A stretch of 38,858 bases of DNA from a virus: positions 1 to 38,858 of IMG/VR virus record IMGVR_UViG_3300031565_004844. The stretch is one strand, 5' to 3'. The notes under the pieces are model-generated. The model saw nothing but the letters and a program-made list of their open reading frames with translations. It was not told the origin of the DNA and did not search any database. Each line of letters opens with the position of its first letter. Positions within the stretch are counted from its first letter, which is position 1. The position numbers were made by a program, and so were the translations under genes. Positions 6,518-16,030 of this stretch are shown one piece after another.

Positions 6518-9500
6518 TGCCTACACAAAAAGGTCGTAAATGGTTACCGCCAGGAGAACTAACTGCCCCGACTCCTCCTACCGTACCATCTACTCCTGAA
6601 GTTGTTGTTCCTCCGAATCGTCAGCCTGTTCCTCCGAAGGACGAGAAATGGTTACCTAAGCAACCGCCCATCCCGCAAAGTTCTGTACAACAGGTTGAGA
6701 AATTCCTTCCTAAGCTTCCATCCGCTCCTTCTGACTTGGGGATTGCTGGTGGCGCAAAGTTCGGACCACCTCCTCCTCCAAAGAAAATTCCTCAGGTTTC
6801 CCGCCCGAAGGGTGTGGCTCCTATTACATCGAAAGTACAACAGCAAACATCCAAACAAGCACTTAACGAATCCCTGACGGATATAAGTGGTAAGATGCCG
6901 TTCTCCTCGAAAAAATATTATGATCGCTTGTTAAACGAAATGTACGGGGATATGACCGACGAGGAACGGGAAGTGTTTGGGTACACAAGTACAAGTCCCA
7001 CGAAACCCACAGAACTTGATCCTGTAATAGCTGGGGCGTATATAATTCCTCCCAACGATCTAAAGATATTGTGGAACGCCGTTGCTGGATGGGTGACAGG
7101 TCGTCTATTGAATGAATTCGCCAAAGTTCCCGAGCGTTTCTTGTGGATGATTAACGAGATTGATTTCGCTGCTGTTGCTCCATCTACATTATGGGGCGGA
7201 CCTTCAGCGTATGAACTTGCATTGGCTGGTCAATTGCCACAGGAAACTGCTGATGAAGTTATTGCCGCAAAGGAACATTACTTCAATGCTTCGTCAGAAG
7301 AAATGTGGCAATACTGGCAAGAGGGTACGATTGGCTATACATTGATGCTACATCCTGAACCGCTAATGGCGGATCGTGGGGGAGAACGAATTCCTGGTGT
7401 GGAAAATGTTGGACGTCTTGATCAGATGCGTTATGATATTTCTCAGGGAATGACGTATCGTGAAGCTGAAATGAAATATGGTGACTTCTGGACTCAGTTA
7501 ATCGGGGAAACTCTTCTGGATCCAGCTAATCTATTGGGTCCGACCGCTACGAAGGTGTTGTTTCCTGGGATTGTAGTATTACAGGAAGGGTTACAAGTAC
7601 TTGGAAAATATGTAATCAAAGATGTTGCGAAGTTTGCCGATGCCATTATGAAACAACCCGTAGGTGAATGGTTACTTCAAACGTCCCAACGGTCAGCCGT
7701 GCGTGTGGCAATTATTGAGTCTCATGATGCGTGGTCCGAACTTGTGTTGCATCTACCCAGTGGAGCAGCAATGCAAGAATCCGTAACGAGTATTCTTCGT
7801 GGACGATTCGACGAGGAGCTATTTGCTAATGTAACCGACCAAACTTCGTTGGCAATTCGTAGGCAAGTTGGACAATTTGCATCTGATGGTGTACGAGATT
7901 TTGACGGACTTATTACCCGATATATTCCTAAGATTGGGGATTTGTTGGATGAACCCGCATTCCAGGCAGCTTTTGCTGACAATGCTTCGGAATGGACGAT
8001 TCATCTTCTCGAGCGTGCCGCCGAACGGCGAGCGATTCAACAGATTGCTAGAGCATCAGGAAAACAAGTTAGTGAAATATCGTTGGATGTATTCGGTAAA
8101 GGTGCTATTACAGAATTCTATGACTTCGTGGGTGGTGTGTGGAAAGAAACCCTTTTAGGAGTTAATCCAGCGTATGTAATTGGAAACCTAACTGACAATA
8201 CTGTAAAGTCATGGTTATGGGGACACTTCATCAATCCGTTCAAATTTGGAGCTACACAACAGATTACACAAGCAATGGCCGATCAGGGTGGATATCTTCC
8301 TGCGATGGTAAAATCTGGATTCATTGCGGACCAACTTGGTAGCATGGGACAACCCAAATCTGCATCTATTCCTATTCCTGGGATCGGTAAACCAGCGGAG
8401 ATTGTAGATGTGTGGTCCAAGATTCTCGGTGTAGATATTCGCGGGGCGTCATCGTTGGTGGATAAGTTAGCACCTAAACGGGCGGAACCACTTTCCGCTT
8501 TATTGTTGACATCGTCTCCCCCGTCTCGATTGGCAGCATTTCTTGACAACGCAAACTATTCCAGATTAGTCCAGGGCGGAGCATCTCTGTCGGATTTGAT
8601 TGAAAAGACAGCCCGTGTTCAAGTATTCTATGATACGTTTTCTAAATATATGGTGGATAAGGGACGTCCTGCTGTCACACAATTGTCACAATCTATGGAT
8701 CTTCCAGAATACGTTACGAAGATGTTAGGAAATCCTGGACTGATAAAGTCCGCTGATGACATTGTTGGTATTTTGGATTCTTATGTATCCAGTACTGGCG
8801 AAGCAATGGTAACGAAAATTAGTAGTTTATTGCCCGAAGGTGCTACTGATGACGTGTTTGCTGCTGCCGCTAAAGAATTGGATGGATGGCAAGATTGGTG
8901 GGCGGCTGGAGATAATCCTCTGGAACATGTTGACGAATTTATGGTTAAGGTTGACGAACTTCTTGACGGCTTGATTAACAAATCTCAGGAATTCAAAGAT
9001 GCTTCGGAAGTAGAAGATGTGATTGCAGCATGGCGTTCAACCAAAATGAGACAAGCTGTCGGTTTTCTTGTGGAGGAGTCTAGGACATTACGCGACGATT
9101 TACGAACTATGGCCTGGACACATTATCAACAACAGCCTAAGTTGGGAGGATCAATCTGGTCGCGGTATTTTGATGAGGTTGGAGAAGTGTCCAATGCTAC
9201 GATGGATGAGATTTCTCGTTTGTTGGAAGCAAAAGTTCCTGATCTGTCAGATAGTATTCGTGGGGTTATTGGAAAATATCGCAAGGCTACGGTTGCCTGG
9301 GTTCAAGATTTATCTACACAAGAATGGAGTGATTTCGGAGCACAACTTCTGGAATTACGTAGTGGTGTAGATGATGCTACTGATTCGTTGTGGAGGGCTT
9401 TGGTGTCGAATCCTTCGGCGGATGGTCTTGAACAAATAGGTAATGTGTTTGACGAATTGGCAGTACTTGCACGGGAAGCCTCCGATGCGGCATCTGTTGT

Positions 9501-12500
9501 TAGGGATGGATACATAGCACAAATGTCGCGGGCGGGTGGTGCTAGAATTACTCCTGAGGATTATCGTGCTCAAATGAATCGTATTTGGGTAGAAAGGTAT
9601 TTCCAACCGGCTAGGGAAACGGCACTATCCGTAGCAACGGATATGGGTGCTGATCCTCCTTCTCGACTTATTGTTGTGGGAATGTCCGATACAGGAAAGA
9701 AGTTGGCGGGTAGACCTGATGTTCCCTGGAACATGATGTATACGTCCGGAAACAAAAGTATGGAAGTAATGACAGGTGCGGCGGAAGGTGGGCATTGGGA
9801 AGATGCCGCGCGTGCGTTAGGAATAACACCCAAAGAATATATGGGACGGTTACAAAGTCCTGACAATCCTATGGCTCCCGTGGTACGGATTACTAACAAT
9901 ACCGAAGGTGGATATCTTGTCTTACAATATTATGGTGGACAAGGTGCCGAAGGGGAACTTGACGAGGTTACGGCTACGTTACTGCGAACTTTGAAAGGTA
10001 ACGGGATGGACGGTGGACAGCTAGTATATATCACTGGCGATCCTGAAATTATATCTTTGGATGATGCGTTGGCTGGAATCGAAAGTAGGGTTGGTGATGG
10101 AATGTTACCTCAAGCCGGGGATTCTATGGATATTCCAACGGCTATGCAAGACTTAACTTCTAAAATCCAGCGGGAAGAGATTACGTGGGACGAATACCAG
10201 GAACGTCTTCATGACCTTATGGTTGAAGCAGAGCATGGCCCTGGAGGTTTCCGCGATGAAACGTCTCGTGCAACGTCTGCTGAATTTCTGAAACAATCTG
10301 AAGAAATGCAGGGTTACGCACAGGCTTGGCGCGATAATATATACCAGAATGTTCAGGGATTCTCCGAAACACGAAGTGTGTCTGATGCTGAAATGTCTCA
10401 GATGAAAAAGAATTTGGCAACGTTAGCTAAAGAATATGCCCACCAAATTTCTGCAGGAATGATGGCAGGTTCCTTCGAAACGGATCGAGTTTTGTTTAAC
10501 TATTCTATCAAACAAAACTGGGAAGAATTGTTACGGTTTTATGCTCCGTTTACAACTTGGCAGGTTCGCAATCCGATTATGTGGTTGCAACTTATGAATC
10601 AACGTCCAGGAGTTGCATCATTCCTTCAGCGTCTAAATAAACTAACTGAAGACGAACGGGTTAATCGTAACTTGACTACTCGATTTGAAGGTACAGTTCC
10701 AATTCCAGGTCAAGAGTGGTTACAACAGCAAGGTGTGTTACCGGAAGGATACTACGGGGCGGATCCAGCGGCATTCTTTTCCATTCAATCTCAGGGTCAG
10801 GAACCGTTTCAGTCTCCTGCAGAAGGAGACATGACCGGTGCCAAATCTATAATCAATCAAGCCCTCAGGTTGCCAGAATATGCAGGAGTTACTCCATATC
10901 CCTGGCTACAATGGCCCCTTGAAAAGATTGGAGCATACGGTAATCGTCCTGCATGGGGAATGACTGGACCAATCGGTAGAGCAATTCCAGCTTTACGTCG
11001 TTGGGAACAAGAACAGGGACATAAGCGGGTTCCTGGTTCCGAATGGCTACAAACGTTTTTGGTCAATCGACAGTTATCTATTATGGTACAGGAAGGTCGG
11101 GCTGATCCTATACAGGCAAGTATTGCCTTGGGCGATAAAGAAAATGACTTGTGGCAACTTGCCGAAGAAGAGATATTAAGTCAACAAGATAAGATGTCTA
11201 CGTACCGAACGGCATTGCCCGTTTCCGTTAAGTATGCTCCTCCTGGTGAAATGGAATTACGGGAGACGCGAGCGGAATTGCGGGAAACTCCTGAAACACG
11301 TGCTGCATATTTGCGGTCACAAGAACCCGCACAAGGATTGTATTCTCGTGCTATTGCCTTTACGGATAATCCTGAATGGGCACAATGGGCGTCTAAACGA
11401 GATGCAGTCTATTTGAAATATAACAATATGATCGGAGAACTTCCTCCCTGGCATCCTCGTGTGAAAGAATTACGCGATGCAATGTATGCGGAAATTGAAT
11501 CTTTGGGGGTAGCACCTGAGAAGGTTGACGAATTTGGATATGCTCAGGAACCAGGGGGACAGTCCAAAGAATCTTTGTTGTTTGAGATGGAACAAAATCG
11601 TCCGCGCTATGAAGATTTTGTTGACTGGAAAGGAAATGTAGATTGGGAAGCATATCAACAGGCCGAAGCTGGATGGATTGAACAAGTCGGACTTATTTCA
11701 AATCAACAAGGAAATATGATTCAACCGGATGAATATCAGGCTTTCCGAGAACGTTATCAATCTCCAGAGGAATTGGGTTGGGGGTTACGACAAGATCAAC
11801 TTAGCAAGGGATGGGAACAATATCCAGGGTTACGGGATCAAGAAGTACCCGAAGGTTTCGGAACGAATCCGTTAATATCTGCAGGGACAGTTCCCGAACG
11901 GGGAATTCCTCAAGATCAACGTACCCAATTAAACTTCGGCGGGGAGGGGATGGCTCCGGAAATGCGAGACTGGTTAATCGGAGAATGGCAAGGTAGACAA
12001 CAGGCTGGATGGACAGAAGAACAATTTGCGGAGTGGGCTAGTGGTCAGGGATTGCCTTACGATGAAGTGTACCGAATTCTTAATGAACGGGGATTCGGTC
12101 CCCAACCGTTGAGTTCTATGCAAAAAGGTGTTGAGCGGTTCCGACCGTGGCTACAGGGAATGGAACCAGATAATCCTGAGATGGGAAGACTTGGTACACT
12201 GGGTTCGGAGATGATGCCGGGTATGTTTGATGTGGGCGAAACGGCAAGTGATCGTGAAGTCGAACAGTTCAAAAATACTTTCTATAATCTATTCCCGTTA
12301 CAACGTCGCGAAATGGAAAAGATGTTAGGTATTCCTACGGGGACGGATATAAATGTTTGGACAGAAGAAAACAAGGATCGCTTCCGCGAACTCTTCCCGT
12401 ACGGTATGTGGACATTGCCACAAGTTCCAGAGGTTCAGGAGCGATATTCCGCCGAACAAGCATTCGTTAATTGGAGATTGACCGGAGACTGGGATCCCAT

Positions 12501-13680
12501 TCTCGATCAATACTACGGTAGTCCTGACGCTGGAAAGACAAAATTCTGGGATTATCTTGGGACGTTGGTATTGTCCGATGCTGCGTACGAAGATCCAATG
12601 CTGGGTCCCATGCTTAAATCCGAGGTTCGAGATTTATATGCATTCACAGATGAACAATATCTGATAGCTATGAAGTACGTGCAAGACAACCAAATTTTCC
12701 TTGTGGATGAACGCGTCGCTGCGTTGAAAGCCGAGCATCCAGACTGGTGGGATGTTGCTCAACAACAAATGCCTTTAGTACGGGGTGTAGCATCTGTAGA
12801 GGGATGGAACGAATACAATTCTCTGGAAACTCCTAACGATCAAAAACTATGGCGTGAAGAACACGAAGCTCAGTGGATTTCCATGACGGATTCTTTGAAC
12901 GAGAGAAACGCTATGATGGTACAAAATCCGCATTATACATACTTCTATGATCCGGATAAATATAAACAATGGTTTGGAGACGTTCTTCCCGACGATGTCG
13001 ATGTAGCATTGGAACTTTCGAATTATATGAAAGCATCTAATCAAATGAATCGTGTACGCGAAACGGGCGGATCGTGGACTTCTGAGATGGAAAAATGGTT
13101 TGGTGACGAAGGATCGGCGTCTACCCGCTTCTGGAATAAATATTATGGAATGAAAGATATGTTGACGGACGAGTATCGCGATGATGGAGTATTGATTGCT
13201 GCATTGTCGAGTGACGTTCGCGGACTTATTCTTTCCGATGCAATGATACCAGTATATGAGGAAGCAATCAAACGTCTTTCCCGTTATTACGATTCCGAAA
13301 AGTCAGAACGTTGGGGAGTCTACCCCGAATTACGTCAACAAGCTGCGGCGGAACGTAGTGAATTGCTTTCAATATTTGACTATGATGCCATACCTACGGA
13401 TTCAAAGGAAGAGAATGCGTGGTGGAAAAGATGGACAGATTGGGTAAAAAGTCATCCAGTTATGGCATATTTCTATTATTACAGTACGTATGTACGATAC
13501 TTCGGAACAACGCCACCAGGAGATGTGGGAGGGACTCCAGAACCTCAGGCTCCTTCAGCACCTTCTGAGCCAACGGCTCCCTCGGAACCTTCAACGCCTT
13601 CGGAACCCGTTGCTCCTCCAGGAGTTCCCAGTATACCTTCACTTCCACCTCCACCACCGCCGCCACCACCCATGCCATAA
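6517..13680 (+). CDS. Giant virion-associated protein, 2387 aa
   Basis: The largest gene takes 18% of the window. Residues 1-120 are Pro/Lys-rich, with a repeated KWLP/KFLP motif. Around 543-571 is TLLGVNPAYVIGNLTDN, resembling the NPa-x4-N(L) signature of large polyvalent phage proteins, and around 1341-1365 is FYAPFTTWQVRNP, also seen in that group. The second half is rich in Trp, Gln and Glu. The last 50 residues are a PSEP/APSE stalk ending in nine prolines. It lies between portal and scaffold, as do internal or ejected proteins and minor head proteins. I see no protease, lysozyme or tape-measure signature. AGGAG precedes the ATG. Likely packaged or portal-bound and possibly ejected; function is inference. 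Confidence 0.75.
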   Translation: MPTQKGRKWLPPGELTAPTPPTVPSTPEVVVPPNRQPVPPKDEKWLPKQPPIPQSSVQQVEKFLPKLPSAPSDLGIAGGAKFGPPPPPKKIPQVSRPKGVAPITSKVQQQTSKQALNESLTDISGKMPFSSKKYYDRLLNEMYGDMTDEEREVFGYTSTSPTKPTELDPVIAGAYIIPPNDLKILWNAVAGWVTGRLLNEFAKVPERFLWMINEIDFAAVAPSTLWGGPSAYELALAGQLPQETADEVIAAKEHYFNASSEEMWQYWQEGTIGYTLMLHPEPLMADRGGERIPGVENVGRLDQMRYDISQGMTYREAEMKYGDFWTQLIGETLLDPANLLGPTATKVLFPGIVVLQEGLQVLGKYVIKDVAKFADAIMKQPVGEWLLQTSQRSAVRVAIIESHDAWSELVLHLPSGAAMQESVTSILRGRFDEELFANVTDQTSLAIRRQVGQFASDGVRDFDGLITRYIPKIGDLLDEPAFQAAFADNASEWTIHLLERAAERRAIQQIARASGKQVSEISLDVFGKGAITEFYDFVGGVWKETLLGVNPAYVIGNLTDNTVKSWLWGHFINPFKFGATQQITQAMADQGGYLPAMVKSGFIADQLGSMGQPKSASIPIPGIGKPAEIVDVWSKILGVDIRGASSLVDKLAPKRAEPLSALLLTSSPPSRLAAFLDNANYSRLVQGGASLSDLIEKTARVQVFYDTFSKYMVDKGRPAVTQLSQSMDLPEYVTKMLGNPGLIKSADDIVGILDSYVSSTGEAMVTKISSLLPEGATDDVFAAAAKELDGWQDWWAAGDNPLEHVDEFMVKVDELLDGLINKSQEFKDASEVEDVIAAWRSTKMRQAVGFLVEESRTLRDDLRTMAWTHYQQQPKLGGSIWSRYFDEVGEVSNATMDEISRLLEAKVPDLSDSIRGVIGKYRKATVAWVQDLSTQEWSDFGAQLLELRSGVDDATDSLWRALVSNPSADGLEQIGNVFDELAVLAREASDAASVVRDGYIAQMSRAGGARITPEDYRAQMNRIWVERYFQPARETALSVATDMGADPPSRLIVVGMSDTGKKLAGRPDVPWNMMYTSGNKSMEVMTGAAEGGHWEDAARALGITPKEYMGRLQSPDNPMAPVVRITNNTEGGYLVLQYYGGQGAEGELDEVTATLLRTLKGNGMDGGQLVYITGDPEIISLDDALAGIESRVGDGMLPQAGDSMDIPTAMQDLTSKIQREEITWDEYQERLHDLMVEAEHGPGGFRDETSRATSAEFLKQSEEMQGYAQAWRDNIYQNVQGFSETRSVSDAEMSQMKKNLATLAKEYAHQISAGMMAGSFETDRVLFNYSIKQNWEELLRFYAPFTTWQVRNPIMWLQLMNQRPGVASFLQRLNKLTEDERVNRNLTTRFEGTVPIPGQEWLQQQGVLPEGYYGADPAAFFSIQSQGQEPFQSPAEGDMTGAKSIINQALRLPEYAGVTPYPWLQWPLEKIGAYGNRPAWGMTGPIGRAIPALRRWEQEQGHKRVPGSEWLQTFLVNRQLSIMVQEGRADPIQASIALGDKENDLWQLAEEEILSQQDKMSTYRTALPVSVKYAPPGEMELRETRAELRETPETRAAYLRSQEPAQGLYSRAIAFTDNPEWAQWASKRDAVYLKYNNMIGELPPWHPRVKELRDAMYAEIESLGVAPEKVDEFGYAQEPGGQSKESLLFEMEQNRPRYEDFVDWKGNVDWEAYQQAEAGWIEQVGLISNQQGNMIQPDEYQAFRERYQSPEELGWGLRQDQLSKGWEQYPGLRDQEVPEGFGTNPLISAGTVPERGIPQDQRTQLNFGGEGMAPEMRDWLIGEWQGRQQAGWTEEQFAEWASGQGLPYDEVYRILNERGFGPQPLSSMQKGVERFRPWLQGMEPDNPEMGRLGTLGSEMMPGMFDVGETASDREVEQFKNTFYNLFPLQRREMEKMLGIPTGTDINVWTEENKDRFRELFPYGMWTLPQVPEVQERYSAEQAFVNWRLTGDWDPILDQYYGSPDAGKTKFWDYLGTLVLSDAAYEDPMLGPMLKSEVRDLYAFTDEQYLIAMKYVQDNQIFLVDERVAALKAEHPDWWDVAQQQMPLVRGVASVEGWNEYNSLETPNDQKLWREEHEAQWISMTDSLNERNAMMVQNPHYTYFYDPDKYKQWFGDVLPDDVDVALELSNYMKASNQMNRVRETGGSWTSEMEKWFGDEGSASTRFWNKYYGMKDMLTDEYRDDGVLIAALSSDVRGLILSDAMIPVYEEAIKRLSRYYDSEKSERWGVYPELRQQAAAERSELLSIFDYDAIPTDSKEENAWWKRWTDWVKSHPVMAYFYYYSTYVRYFGTTPPGDVGGTPEPQAPSAPSEPTAPSEPSTPSEPVAPPGVPSIPSLPPPPPPPPPMP

Positions 13681-13686
13681 CGTTCC

Positions 13687-13715
13687 TTGCGGTTATAACA
13701 GATATGTGGTACAAT
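13687..13715 (+). promoter_or_regulatory. Promoter for the capsid genes
   Basis: TTGCGG (13687-13692), 17 bases, TACAAT (13710-13715), preceded by TGTGG and followed by ATATATGTG. This near-copy of the promoters at 1451 and 2791 would raise expression of the scaffold and capsid genes. It occupies the only sizeable gap in the virion operon (69 bases). Predicted start is about 13722. Confidence 0.75.
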
Positions 13716-13749
13716 ATATATGTGAATAAAAAATTATGGAGGGCTTGAA

Positions 13750-14349
13750 ATGACAAACGTAACTTCGGTGGAATCAACGATTGCTCATCCCAATCAGCAG
13801 ATGGTAGATATATTGCAACAGTTGACGGGACAGTTGACTGCTCTCACTGTTAAGGTAGAGGGACTTGAGAATAAATCAACTCCTGCGGTTGCTCCCGTTA
13901 CTCCGATGCCACAACCTCCCGTCCTGCAAAAGGGACAATCTACGGACTACCAAAATCAACTTGCGGCATATGCCGCACAACAGGCACAAGAAGCCGCAAG
14001 ATATCGGATTGCACGAGAATTTAGTGTTGATCCTGATGATCTTTCGGGAGAATTTGAGAATGAAGCCGCAATGAGGCGGCACGGAAAGCAGCTTGCGGAT
14101 TTATCAAAACTCGAACAGCAAGCGATAGCAGTACAGGCAAGGATGGACGCACTTACAGCAAGCTCAACACAGTCTACTACTGAGCCAACAGTAGAAGACA
14201 CCGGCGGACCGACCGGCGCGAAGCAACCTGGAATGGCGGAACTTGACGCAAAATATTCAGAACTAAAGGGACAGATTGGGGAGCAAGCGGGGGCGAACTA
14301 CTTATCTACTGTATATCGTGACCCTCGACAAATTCTCGGACGTTCCTAA
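13750..14349 (+). CDS. Probable scaffolding protein, 199 aa
   Basis: It lies just before the major capsid gene and has the composition of a scaffold: an N-terminal coiled-coil-like helix (about 15-45, MVDILQQLTGQLTALTVKVEGLENK), an Ala/Gln-rich central helix (about 68-90), a Thr/Ser linker, and a charged helical C-terminus. It is acidic and low in Cys and Trp. GGAGGG lies six bases before the ATG. Scaffolds guide capsid protein into a shell and then leave. No sequence family was recognised, so the call is by position and composition. Confidence 0.65.
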   Translation: MTNVTSVESTIAHPNQQMVDILQQLTGQLTALTVKVEGLENKSTPAVAPVTPMPQPPVLQKGQSTDYQNQLAAYAAQQAQEAARYRIAREFSVDPDDLSGEFENEAAMRRHGKQLADLSKLEQQAIAVQARMDALTASSTQSTTEPTVEDTGGPTGAKQPGMAELDAKYSELKGQIGEQAGANYLSTVYRDPRQILGRS

Positions 14350-14377
14350 CAGGTTAACTTAACTCAGGAGGTATGTA

Positions 14378-15541
14378 ATGCCAGACCCCACTGTACAAGA
14401 TGTTAGTTGGATCCAAACTATTACGGATACCACGAACATTATCTACGACGTTAGTGGCATCATTGACTTCCTTTCACCCTTCGACGTTCCGTTGCTTCAG
14501 CGAATCGGAATGACAAGTCTTCATACTCCCTGTACTCAGGTCAAGCACGAATGGCTGGAAGATGCCCTCGTGCCGCAACAGACTGTACTGGATGGAGCAT
14601 ATACTGCTGGTACGGGGACTTTGACCGTTGCGGCAGGAACTGGACTATATTTCTACACGGATGATCTCATCTTAGTGGGAAATAACGTCTTGCGAATTCT
14701 CGTCATTTCGACGGATACGTTTACTGTTGTGGGAGGGATCGGTGGTTCTACCGACGCGGCTGCAGTGAATGCTTCGATTGTGTACCGGCTCGGCCAGGCA
14801 TCGAAAGAGGCATCTGTTGCGCGGGTGGACACCAAGAAAACAACTCTTGTGCGTCCCTATAATTACACTCAAATCCTTCGGGACTGGGTGGTCGTATCAG
14901 GTACGATGGAAGTTATCAATCGTATCGGGTATGCTTCAGAACGTTCGTACCAGGAAGAAAAGGTTCTCAAGCGGATGTACATCAGTATGGAAAAGACGTT
15001 GCTTTACGGACGTCGATCCTATTCCGCCGTTGCGAATGAACGCCGGTCAACTCTCGGTGGGTTGGCAGAGTACATTCTCGATGCGGGAATTGCTGGTTCC
15101 TGGGATACAGTAGTTAATGCAGCTGGAGGTGAGTTTACCGAAACTATGTTGAACAACATGATGCAGCAAGTGTTTGAAGCGGGCGGAACTCCGTCCCTTT
15201 TGGTGTTGAATGGGTTCAATCAGCGTAAGGTTACTTCGTGGGGAACTCCCCGTATCCGGACGGATATTGGGACGGGTGTAGCAGGTGCTACCATCGGCCA
15301 GTACGTTAGCGACTTTGGTGTGTTGGACATTCTACTTGATCGTAATCTTCGACCCTCTGATGTGTTGTTCCTATCCCCGGAAGATATCGGGATTGGTCCC
15401 TTGACAGGTCGCCAGTTCCAGAGTAAAATGCTCCCAAGTCTCGGTGACTATACCCAGTCGGAACTGTTGGGTGAATATACTGCCGAGGTTCATCGTCCAG
15501 CCATGGCTCATGGTTGGATTTACGGTACAGCCACTTCATAA
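14378..15541 (+). CDS. Major capsid protein, SU10-like, 387 aa
   Basis: The protein resembles the SU10 major head family (DUF5309-type): an early FLSPFDVPLLQRIGM segment, the T-x-V-KHEWLEDALV strand with a conserved Trp-Leu-Glu-Asp, a long Val/Thr/Gly-rich beta insertion (about 70-130), the NYTQILRDWVVVSGTMEVI helix start, then the spine helix EEKVLKRMYISMEKTLLYGRRS, and a C-terminal RPAMAHGWIYGTAT strand. It builds the icosahedral shell with the HK97 fold. AGGAGGT lies five bases before the ATG, the best ribosome binding site in the operon, as expected for the most abundant virion protein. A smaller capsid-associated gene follows after 14 bases. Confidence 0.85.
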   Translation: MPDPTVQDVSWIQTITDTTNIIYDVSGIIDFLSPFDVPLLQRIGMTSLHTPCTQVKHEWLEDALVPQQTVLDGAYTAGTGTLTVAAGTGLYFYTDDLILVGNNVLRILVISTDTFTVVGGIGGSTDAAAVNASIVYRLGQASKEASVARVDTKKTTLVRPYNYTQILRDWVVVSGTMEVINRIGYASERSYQEEKVLKRMYISMEKTLLYGRRSYSAVANERRSTLGGLAEYILDAGIAGSWDTVVNAAGGEFTETMLNNMMQQVFEAGGTPSLLVLNGFNQRKVTSWGTPRIRTDIGTGVAGATIGQYVSDFGVLDILLDRNLRPSDVLFLSPEDIGIGPLTGRQFQSKMLPSLGDYTQSELLGEYTAEVHRPAMAHGWIYGTATS

Positions 15542-15555
15542 GGAAGGAGATATTC

Positions 15556-15951
15556 ATGGCAAATAAAATTCCGACCATGTCTTCTATGCTCTTTGTTCCT
15601 GGACTTGGTCCTGGTCATGAGCATGTCATGGGTGGCGATGGTGTGGGAGTAAATATCATCACTGCTACCCTCGCATGCAATACTGCACAAACAATCGCGC
15701 AGTTGATTGCAAGTGTTCCGAATACTGGAATTGGTGCAGCCTTTGGTGCTATTGTTCATAGCCTCGGACGTGCTCCTGGTCTAACGTTGATTCAGGCAGC
15801 TTCTCCGAATGCTGCGGCAACGGGCATTGGAGCATCTGTGCAGTTCCAGTATGTTACTGCTAACAACAGTGCCGTGTTTGTCTTTGCGAAGACATGGACT
15901 GGTGTAGTGCCACGGGGTCTTGCCGTCCGTATTGTGGCAATTCCGAGCTAA
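15556..15951 (+). CDS. Small capsid-associated or decoration protein, 131 aa
   Basis: Start is placed at 15556 (GGAAGGAG seven bases upstream) rather than further left. The protein is hydrophobic, Ala/Gly/Val-rich and beta-like, with few charged residues; the C-terminal part alternates hydrophobic residues (FVFAKTWTGVVPRGLAVRIVAIPS). Its place directly after the major capsid gene and before a strong hairpin suggests a shell-decorating or stabilising protein. I do not recognise the family. Confidence 0.55.
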   Translation: MANKIPTMSSMLFVPGLGPGHEHVMGGDGVGVNIITATLACNTAQTIAQLIASVPNTGIGAAFGAIVHSLGRAPGLTLIQAASPNAAATGIGASVQFQYVTANNSAVFVFAKTWTGVVPRGLAVRIVAIPS

Positions 15952-15964
15952 CCTAATATATAAG

Positions 15965-16014
15965 CAGGTATGTAGTGGGTGGGAGATTGCCCTCGCCTGT
16001 CCACTACATACCTG
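15965..16014 (+). terminator. Strong hairpin after the capsid genes
   Basis: CAGGTATGTAGTGG (15965-15978) and CCACTACATACCTG (16001-16014) are perfectly complementary over 14 bases with a 22-base loop that contains a smaller GGG/CCC pairing. There is no T-tract, and a ribosome binding site for the next gene follows at once. This looks like a partial terminator, or a 3' barrier that protects capsid mRNA and lowers expression downstream. Confidence 0.7.
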
Positions 16015-16030
16015 ATAAGGAAAGAGGGCT

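Noticed and set aside
6517-13680. Tape-measure protein
   Set aside because: It lies between portal and scaffold rather than after tail tube genes, and lacks long coiled coils with regular Trp/Phe spacing and membrane segments.
13460-13777. 105-aa minus-strand frame rich in Val/Glu
   Set aside because: It is the antisense of the Pro-rich end of the giant protein and crosses the capsid promoter; the Val/Glu pattern mirrors Pro/Ser/Glu codons.
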